Origin: Haliotis asinina
Taxonomy: Eukaryota; Mollusca; Gastropoda; Lepetellida; Haliotidae
Assembly (NCBI RefSeq): GCF_037392515.1
Contig: NW_027133898.1
Span: 310,001 to 374,000, forward strand
DNA length: 64,000 nt
Reading direction: 5' to 3'
Positions 56,250-64,000 of this stretch are shown here, piece by piece. Position 1 is the stretch's first letter; the number at the start of each line of letters is the position of its first letter. The notes beneath the pieces are model-generated. The model was not told the origin of the DNA. It did not search any database and saw nothing but the letters and a program-made list of their open reading frames with translations. The translations under genes were made by a program, and so were the position numbers.

Positions 56250-59200
56250 TTCGCTAATCTGAGGTACTGGGCAATTTCTGAACAAACGAGGTTCTCCTCT
56301 GATGAACGTGATACCAATTCAACGTCTATTAACCCAGTAATGAGTACAGATTACTCGATTCCGCAAAAGTATACAATATGTGAAACTCATTATCTGTATT
56401 TCACGGTATACACGCTTATACATGGTATAAGCAGGCAAAACCAGCTGATATCACGTTAACAGGTAAATTATTAATAGTATAATAAACTCTCACATAATAT
56501 TGTGCTGTAAATCAATGTTCTTTCTTGACAACAAAAAAGAAACCACATTTTATACAGTGTTCATCGCTGGATTTAATGACTGACAGGATAATAAAAAGAT
56601 AGTTTTACTCGACAATAAACCTGAATTTTTAAATATATTTTAACCTAGAAAATATACAGGATGGAGCTGCAGCTGTGTGCACGAACACTTTCGCCGTGCC
56701 CTCAAGATGATGAAAACTGCACCGATTGGCCTTATATGAAACCATGCATGAACTCAACGAGTTACCTCCCTTTCACGACAACCCTTGGGTAAATGGAATC
56801 ACTCAGGCGAGGTTGATTAGTAATAATTATTAGAATAAACCTTCAGCAAAGACAAATTTTGTTTGTAGTTCCGATTTCGGGCATAACACTCAACCTTCTT
56901 GAAAATATCCCGTGGGTGGCTACATAGGTGGAGAAATGGGTTAATGGGTCATCGAGTCAACGCGAAGTTGATTGTACATGGTAGGGGCTGGGACGTTTCA
57001 AGACTGGACTCTGGAAACTGTGAATAATATTGTCACACCTGCGCACCTTCACCGTAAACTGTAACAGTGTTATATCATAAACTGTGTCATGTTTAGTGTA
57101 GAACGTTGTTGTGAGACAAGTCACACAATAGGATCGTTCAAGTGCGGTTAACGGTGAGGTTGTTGACAAAGTCGGTAACGGATTAACAAAAATGTTTTGA
57201 AGAAAATGTATGTTATTGCTTATGCTTGTGTTAAAGTGTGTTGAAGGTGTATGTTTGCCTTGGAACCTCCCTTTCTTATGGACCTCTTTAATCGGGACTC
57301 TTACCGATCGTACTAACAAGGTAATGAAGGGTGATCCCTCCACTGTCATAAGCTGCCGACAGAGCTGTGTTGCTTAGAAACGTTATCCCATAATGATAAA
57401 TCAACGATAGTTTCTTCTCAAAATAGGGTTAGAGTGTTATCAGATGTGGGATCATAATCAATAATCTAGGCTGGAACTCCGACCACTTAGAGCGGATCCT
57501 GTCACGGCCACATACGTGACGTAAATCAGCAACGCGTATTTTGTCAACACACAAACCAAAAGCAACTGCGAAATTTGACGTTGTCGAAGAGCGTGTGACC
57601 GTCACTGCTGACCCCGGTAGTGATATAGGTCCGGCTTATGTCTTCCCTATCACCGTGATCAGAATCAACCCTTGTTCAGTCCAGCTGTATTTTGTGTCAC
57701 GTACTCCTCAATGTCGCAGTCTTGGAACCCGTTAACACTAAACGGGTCCGAATAAATTCAAAGTCACGAAGGTTTCAACTAACTCTTTTTTCATCCTGAA
57801 AAGTCTTCTTCCTTTTATCTTTTCCAAGAAATGGAGACTGTCTCGTAATATTATATATATTTGTTGTACTCCAGTATTTTCACGACGAGACCGCTAAAAA
57901 CCATTTGGCTTGTTATAATTAAACAGCAAAGCATTTTAAAGGTTAGGATCGTGATAAGAAAGGGTAGTACCCCACATATTCATTACGTTCGTGTCCCGCT
58001 TGGACAAGAATAGCTTGTATAATCTATTCACAGCACAACTGTAATGAATATATGAACCCATGAACACATTACATCGGATTATAAGGTCAGAGAATGGCGC
58101 TGACTCGATTATTCAATAACATGTAACATTTTTTTAAGGAAGATGAAGTTTTTCTAGTAAAACCCATTTCTGTTTAACACTGCACTGACTGGGGTATCGT
58201 GTGTGTTTCAAAACGCCATGGGATTTAGTTTAACGCCGCAGTCAGCAATATTCCAGCTATATGGCAGTCATATGAGTTAAGACGCTGTACATTATCACTT
58301 AATGTACATCACGCTTTTGAAAACTATGTGTTTGAATATCAAAGAGCAAATGTGAATGTTTAAGTACACGGATTTCAAATATTGGATAAACCATCCCAGG
58401 ACTGGATATAATTGACAAAAAGTATCCGTAGACGTGCTGGCATTATAGGACAATAATAAACAGATATTTGGTTCAAGTGGTCGAACCGCTAAATGTGTTT
58501 CACTAGGCAACCTGTCTTCAATATACGCGTCACGGAGAAAATCGGCGTAGTGAAACATATGTCAGTGGCCTACAGCAGCGTGTCAGTTGTGACAGATGTG
58601 TCATAACATTGTATTTTTCACTTCCACGCGATCCGGGTCACTAAACAGATGAAGTGAGTATATTCACAACTTAACGACATATTTTTGTGCTTAGGTAATA
58701 CATTTCATGGGGGACCTTTGACAATCCGGTTACCCGTGTAAATTATTCAAAATCATTTGGGTTTTCAGACTGGAGGCGAAATGTTAGTCATTTTGAGGAT
58801 GAAGACTTTTATGGATAGACGAAATGTTGGTCATTTTGTGTGAAATTTCATTCCGTCGAGACCTGTGAGGTTTCTTTGTCCGGTAGAGATGTTCAACGCG
58901 GAAATAAAGGCGTCGGTGACATGGCTATACGTAATTTTCATTGATCATTATTTGATAAGTATTTCCCAGATGAACTAATCTGTGACGTAATCCAGAAAAT
59001 ACCTGGTACTGTACCTCCAGCAAATATCAGGGATATGGGATATCATTGGTAACATAAATTTCAAATTGCTCATGTGAATTTGATTTCTTGAGAATCACGA
59101 TAAATTCCATCCCAACGTCATCCCCATTTTAAAATGGAGAAAATTTAATCATTTTTTATAGTACATGTATTATTAATGTGCTTGAGATTTAGTCATATCA

Positions 59201-59580
59201 CCATCCCGTGTACGACACAGGCTTGTTTCAGTGGGTGACATTCAATCACTACTACGTACATACTCGGTATATTAAACTTCATAAAGAATTGAAAAGAGGC
59301 CCTCTAGTGAGTTAATTTACCGCGTTTCATGACAAACTCGCCTCCAACCACCAAGAAACAGACCCCAACATTTATGAATGAGCTCCTATCGTAGCAAGCC
59401 CATATTTGTCAGCGGTAGGCGTGGTTCAGCCGGTGCAATTTCGCGCAGAGTAGGCGGGGCTTAATCTAAGGAAAGGTAACTCTAACTGAAGGGCCTGAAC
59501 ACCTGTTATCTCAACTTCAAATTACTTTGCAGTAATTCCGAAGTCTGATAATTTTGATGGAAATGAGTAGCTGGTGTAAT
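56250..59580. other. Unassigned sequence upstream of the ETS gene
   Basis: AT-rich, with a SINE tail fragment on the minus strand at about 58228-58268 (CAGCAATATTCCAGCTATAT) and one GTTACCTCCCTTT word at 56761. No supported gene. Confidence 0.4.
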
Positions 59581-59639
59581 CGTATGATCACATCCCGGAC
59601 AAGCTTATTGGTTTGCGAGTGCAGGTTGTGTTTGGAGAG

Positions 59640-59824
59640 AACGCCCCCGCGAGCCCGTGTTTATCAACAGCCTGACATGACTAATTGAGCCTCGTTCTGG
59701 TTTGACAGCCTCGTTTCGTCAAATAAAACTTGACACAAAGCCCCGCGACTTGTCAATTCAAAGTCAGATACGATGGGATGAGAACGCTTTCTCACTAACA
59801 CACGGACTTACCATTACTTACAAG
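59640..59824 (+). promoter_or_regulatory. Candidate promoter and 5' UTR exon of the ETS gene
   Basis: A locally CG-rich stretch (AACGCCCCCGCGAGCCCGTG) precedes sequence ending at a good donor ACAAG|GTAGGT at 59824/59825. The first coding exon begins soon after a clear acceptor (CTTTACTTTCTAG at about 61603-61615), so a non-coding 5' exon must exist upstream, and this is the best candidate. Confidence 0.25.
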
Positions 59825-61640
59825 GTAGGTGCCATCAGCCTATCTAGATAATTCAATAATATATTCTGTTACGTCAGCTACAGTCGGGTCTCACGTGCTT
59901 GTTGCTGGATCCTGTAGGCTGGTACAAGGTGATTTCGGATAACTTTACTAACTTAAAAATATTTATACCACCATTTAATATTATCTATACTCTAGTTTCA
60001 TTTTGGGATGTATTGTCGGTTGTTATGATTCCTTGTATATGATAAATTCAACAGCTCCATACATCGATAAACAAACTGAAAGTAGACAGGCAAATTGTGA
60101 TGCATATGCGAGGAGTTTTCTGCTATGTAGAACATGTTGCTCTCTTAACGGTAAATGTGTATAAATATATACATGAATCTAACAATACAGACAGTGTTTA
60201 AGAGTGCACGTGTACATATACCTTGCTTTACTATAATACTGACTGAATACTGACTGCATTAAACGTGTCTAACCTGTTGGATTTACATATATTACCCGTG
60301 CTTACTTTCATGGAGTTTATCTGTATATTGATCTGGCTAATATGTACACTGCTTATACCGATTTGTGTATACATAAACATCCCGTCTTCCGTTACCTGTG
60401 TATTTATTCACGTTATGCGCCAACACATTATAACATTTACACACAACTAAGCTTTTGCTAATTTGGCAATTATTTTCCGTCAATATTCTCGCGTTTTGTT
60501 TCATATACCAACATGTAAATGTTTACAGTGAGTGAGGATTAGTTTTCACCTCTTTTCGGAATATTACAGAAATAGCGTAATTTCGGAATAGAGATAACAT
60601 ACAAAGATAAGTTTATAACGAATGTTATAATGAATTGTTGTAAATAATCTTCATGTCTATCCTGTGTACATGTGCGTTTGTGTCGACACAAACTATCCGC
60701 ATTTGTGTGCCTGCAATCAGTCGGAGCTTCCCAAATTCTCTATCGCGTTAATACAAAGACATTCCCACCCTTGCTCCTTGACGTCTGTGAATAAACGGAC
60801 TGTCAAAGGACAGCGTTGATAACATGTGCACACATACGCTACAGTGAATATATGACAAGAATACAGTTGTGTCCTACGCTGAATAAACCTAACATACAAC
60901 AGGCACCCACATGCACGATATCTCTACCAACAAAAGCATAACACTCGCCTTTCTAAACGTTTTCGAGTGAATGTCAGAGTTGAAACTAACGATCGTAGCT
61001 ATTTAAGATCTGGGAGCAACACCTGTTTTCCACTTTCTCTAATATTCCCAACATTAGCCCGTGAGACCGGGGATATATAAACAATAGATCTTTGTCGCTG
61101 TAATCGGTCACAGACTCCAGTACACCACCCACACAATCCAACTGGGGACATTCCGCAGTTACCTCCCTTTGTGCTACTGATTGAAGTTGAACATGAGTGT
61201 GGGCCAAATTTCCCAGGTTGTATTTTTAGAATACCGTGTCATGTGTCGCCAAGACAGTCGTACCACTTACCTCAGACTTGGAGCTGGGCCCATATATCTA
61301 TGTTCGTTGTACTGGCAACATGTGCGAACCCACACACAGCGCTTACAAAGACAGTCTACTAAGTATGTCTTATACACAATGTATGTCTATATACACAATG
61401 CCTAACGATAGACCGGACAACAAATATGACTATATTTAAACAAATTAAGTGTTTAAAATTGAAACGTTTCAATTCAACACACATTCACTGACAAGATGCT
61501 TTGATCGGAAGGCCAAATGTTAATAATGGGTTTCGCATAACCGTGTATGGTTTCTTAAGAAATTTAAATTTAAATTAAAGTCCAGCATTTTTATAAGGAA
61601 ATCTTTACTTTCTAGTTCCTGGATCTCATAATTCACGAGG

Positions 61641-62286
61641 ATGTATACAGAATCGGAAGAACTTCATTTCCGTGATCCATTCATTGAGGACCAGACGGTC
61701 CCGAGCTACCAGCAAACCCTTGAAGTTGCCGGCATCCCTTACCTGGTCGCATTTGATGACATGCCTTCAAGATTCAAATCAGGACCCACCAGCACATCAG
61801 AAGAAGTGTTATCCTGGCTCAGCCAAGAATCACTGGAGATGTATTCAGACACACCGGAAAAACATCATTTTCCGCTGGGAAAGCTGCATGCCTGCTCCAT
61901 GGATCAAGACCTCTTTTCTGAGGGTTCTTCCTTCAATAGCCTCTCACAGGCTTCATCTCAAGGTGACTCGTCCGATATGTATTCTGCCTCACAGTCCGTT
62001 CTGAATGGGTCTCCCGTCTACACCGATCTTAGTGCCATGTCACTATCGTCAAGTTTGCCCTATGATCAACGATCTCCGTCTGACCACCTCGATGCCTTCG
62101 GTTCCTCTCCGATGGTCGGTTCCTATCCCTATCAGGACCACACCCCTACTCCTTCGTCCCTTCCTGTCTCACCTCCCAGCTACAAGGAGACCATTGCAAA
62201 CCGTCGCCTGACCTCACGTGGACCAGGGTACTCCACAACGTTGGATGACGTCTTCAAGGCCATTGCCCATTTGGAGGATGAAGAAG
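61641..62286 (+). CDS. ETS gene coding exon 1
   Basis: ATG at 61641, 25 bp after the acceptor at 61614-61615. 646 nt, ending AAG-type donor GAAG|GTTCGT at 62287 in phase 1. Reads [20 protein letters not shown]... to ...[14 protein letters not shown], with an acidic start, many SP/TP sites and PPSY at 178-181. Reading on past the donor gives a stop within three codons, confirming the exon end. Confidence 0.82.
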
Positions 62287-64000
62287 GTTCGTGACTGCCT
62301 TACTGGGGAGGAATCATGATGTAAATTTTATCAATATGTTTTCATTTCAGTATCATCATTCACTTTCTATCACGTCAAGCAGTCATGTCTTAAGTTATAT
62401 ATAGTCTTTATCTTTGCTATTGTTAAATATAAAATGTAATGAAAAAAAAGTTGATAACAAATGTAGCTACTTTAGTTAGATCACGTTTGCATTATACTGT
62501 ACTGTTTCTTTTTTTCACAGCTAAGGGTCGGGGATCGCCACTATCTTATGACTGTGTCCCCCAGACGGGCCACCCCAGCCACGCCCATACGAGCAGCAGC
62601 CCCGCCCCTAGTCCCACCCAGAGTCGCTGCACCCCCAGTCCACAGTTGCCAGGTGAGTTTCTTCAACACGTTATCCAATCTATTACACCTTATACATAAA
62701 CATACATTATTCGGCATTTTTCGGTTGACTATAAAAGCATCACCATTGCCACTAAATGCCATTATCTGGCCTTTCTTTTAAAGAGCACATCACTGTTATA
62801 AACAATGTGACTATGTTGAACTGTATGATGGTTAAACAATTCTGGCTTTCTGTCTATAACATGACCTGTCTTTATTTTCTAGCGCCCCCAAAAGCAAAAC
62901 CTTCAGTATTTGACCCAGAAGATCTGCGGAAGAAGGCGAAGGGCGTTCTAGAGCGTAAGTAGTCGTTTAATATTGAATCTCATTATTCCATGTCTGGACA
63001 TTTTCTGGATATTCCACCAACGCAATAATATATGTAGTTAACGTGAATCTATCACGATTTTGTTCCCAGATGGCTCTGTTCCAAGGTCTGAGAACTCCGA
63101 AACATGCCATTTCGCCATTTGCCTGTTTGTCTGCAGTTCGAGTCAATAACGTACCCTTTGAACCAATTATTTAGGACGCTAGTCGTTTACTCTGAACTCG
63201 GATTGAAGATTTTATTTTCGTCAGTGGTATATCGCTGTTTGGAATTTCAGAGGTTTCCCGATTCTGAGTCTTGTTAAGGCCGTTACTTTGACCTGTGTAT
63301 TTACCTATACGTGTCGTGTTTACAGTGACGGGGCAGGTTCAGCTTTGGCAGTTCTTGCTGGAGTTGCTGACAGACAGCAACAACGACTCGTTCATCCGGT
63401 GGGAAGGAGAAGATGGGGAGTTCAGGATGGTCGACCATGATGAAGTTGCCAGACGTTGGGGAAAGCGGAAAAATAAGAACACTATGACTTATGATAAACT
63501 CAGCCGGGCAATGCGTTTCTATTACGACAAGAAAATTCTCACCAAAGTTCACGGGAGACGATACACTTATAAGTTTCACTTCGACATCATCATGAAAACT
63601 CAGAGAGGGTGCATCAACTCTGTCCCAACCAAGGATACTCAAAAACTGTTAGCAATGGCCAACTTCTTTGTACCTTCTCCGTGTGATTCTGAGAGGAGCT
63701 ATTCTGCCCCATCGCCTGTTGATCCGGAAGTGCTGCCATCTTCATTCGGATCTCAACCCCCAACGCCTCCTGAGTACAGAAACGAGGGTTACAGTCATGA
63801 CGGCATGTTCCAAAGGCATGACGTCACCCGAGAATTAAATGACGTCACTGCACAATTACATGACGTCACATCATGGACCGACAGCCCACAATCGCTTCCT
63901 CAGTATTCGTGTCAGCGTGACCCAACTCAAAGCCAATATTGCTCAAACGTATCTTCATATCAGAACGGAAATTGGTACGATACTACAAACTTTAACGGGT
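61641..64000 (+). CDS. ETS-domain transcription factor (ERG/FLI-like ETS), 5' part
   Basis: Four coding exons in consistent phase 1: 61641-62286, 62521-62652, 62883-62954, 63326 to beyond 64000. The deduced protein has at least 508 residues. Residues 1-283 are Ser/Pro-rich and acidic with no Pointed domain. Residues 286-370 form the ETS winged helix-turn-helix: [70 protein letters not shown]. Both base-contacting Arg of the recognition helix (R344, R347) are present, so it should bind GGAA/T core sites in the nucleus. VHG-RY-YKF-F favours the ERG/FLI/FEV group over ETS1 or ERF types (by eye). PPxY motifs lie at 178-181 and 431-434. The C-terminus is cut by the window edge. Confidence 0.9.
62521..62652 (+). 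CDS. ETS gene coding exon 2
   Basis: Acceptor TTTTTTTCACAG (62509-62520), donor CCAG|GTGAGT at 62653. 132 nt, phase 1-1, residues 216-259. Pro/Ser/His-rich linker ([20 protein letters not shown]), no domain. Confidence 0.8.
62883..62954 (+). CDS. ETS gene coding exon 3
   Basis: Acceptor TTTATTTTCTAG (to 62882), donor GAGC|GTAAGT at 62955. 72 nt, phase 1-1, residues 260-283. Reads [20 protein letters not shown] then VLE, a basic segment leading straight into the ETS domain. Confidence 0.82.
63326..64000 (+). CDS. ETS gene coding exon 4 with the ETS domain (runs off window)
   Basis: Acceptor CGTGTTTACAG (to 63325). The C from exon 3 plus TG makes the first Leu. ETS domain fills about 63331-63585. 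After it come a linker, PPEY, a heptapeptide repeated three times ([21 protein letters not shown]) and a Gln/Ser/Tyr-rich region still open at 64000. Confidence 0.92.
63819..63868 (+). repeat. Three perfect CRE octamers at 21-bp spacing inside the ETS exon
   Basis: TGACGTCA at 63819-63826, 63840-63847 and 63861-63868, one per 21-bp coding repeat. Confidence 0.9.

Noticed and set aside
56661-56790. Short cysteine-bearing frame starting MELQLCARTLSPCPQ
   Set aside because: About 45 codons, no hydrophobic leader core and no splice or regulatory support.

Overview
This is a eukaryotic, very probably marine gastropod (abalone-like, Haliotis-type) nuclear window. It has spliced genes with long introns, many tRNA-headed SINEs ending in the GCTGGAATATTGCTAAAAGC / ACTCACTCACTC tail that I associate with abalone genomes, plus LINE, Penelope-like and DDE-transposon remnants and dense mini- and microsatellites. 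Nothing prokaryotic or viral-genome-like is present. Exon limits were set by hand from splice sites and reading phase.

Left third (about 0.6-30.3 kb, minus strand): two tandem immunoglobulin-superfamily (IgSF) receptor genes, read right to left. Gene B (30245 down to 23543) appears complete. Its seven phase-1 exons encode a signal peptide, one V-like Ig domain, an acidic and a Pro/Ser stalk, one membrane segment and a cytoplasmic tail. The tail carries an ITSM-type motif (TAYLNI), an ITIM-type motif (SYYSVV), a third YxxL site and a terminal class-I PDZ-type end (STV). The model is 294 residues, and a perfect kappaB-type site lies 95 bp upstream of its ATG. Gene A (about 20514 down to 615) encodes a possible signal peptide, a V-set Ig, four further Ig domains, an Fn3 domain of nephrin-like flavour, a membrane segment and a short tail, about 662 residues. 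All confident junctions in both genes are phase 1, and one or two introns appear to use GC-AG borders.

The introns of these genes hold a 98-bp satellite, two LINE remnants in opposite orientation, a 21-bp minisatellite of about 44 units, SINEs and a Penelope-like element with a 15-bp target duplication.

Middle (about 30.4-59.6 kb): no convincing protein gene. It contains a DDE (IS630/Tc1-type) transposon broken by a nested Penelope-like fragment with a 13-bp target duplication, a large fold-back element with a tetranucleotide core, SINEs, and several minisatellites (33-, 30/90-, and 58/70-bp units).

Right end (59.6-64 kb, plus strand): the 5' part of an ETS-domain transcription-factor gene. 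Four phase-consistent coding exons are visible. The ETS domain is ERG/FLI-like, no Pointed domain is seen, two PPxY motifs flank the DNA-binding domain, and a 21-bp triple repeat in the last exon contains three perfect CRE octamers. The gene runs off the window.

Functionally, gene B looks like an inhibitory or switch-type immune receptor and gene A like an adhesion receptor. The ETS gene is a separate transcription unit.
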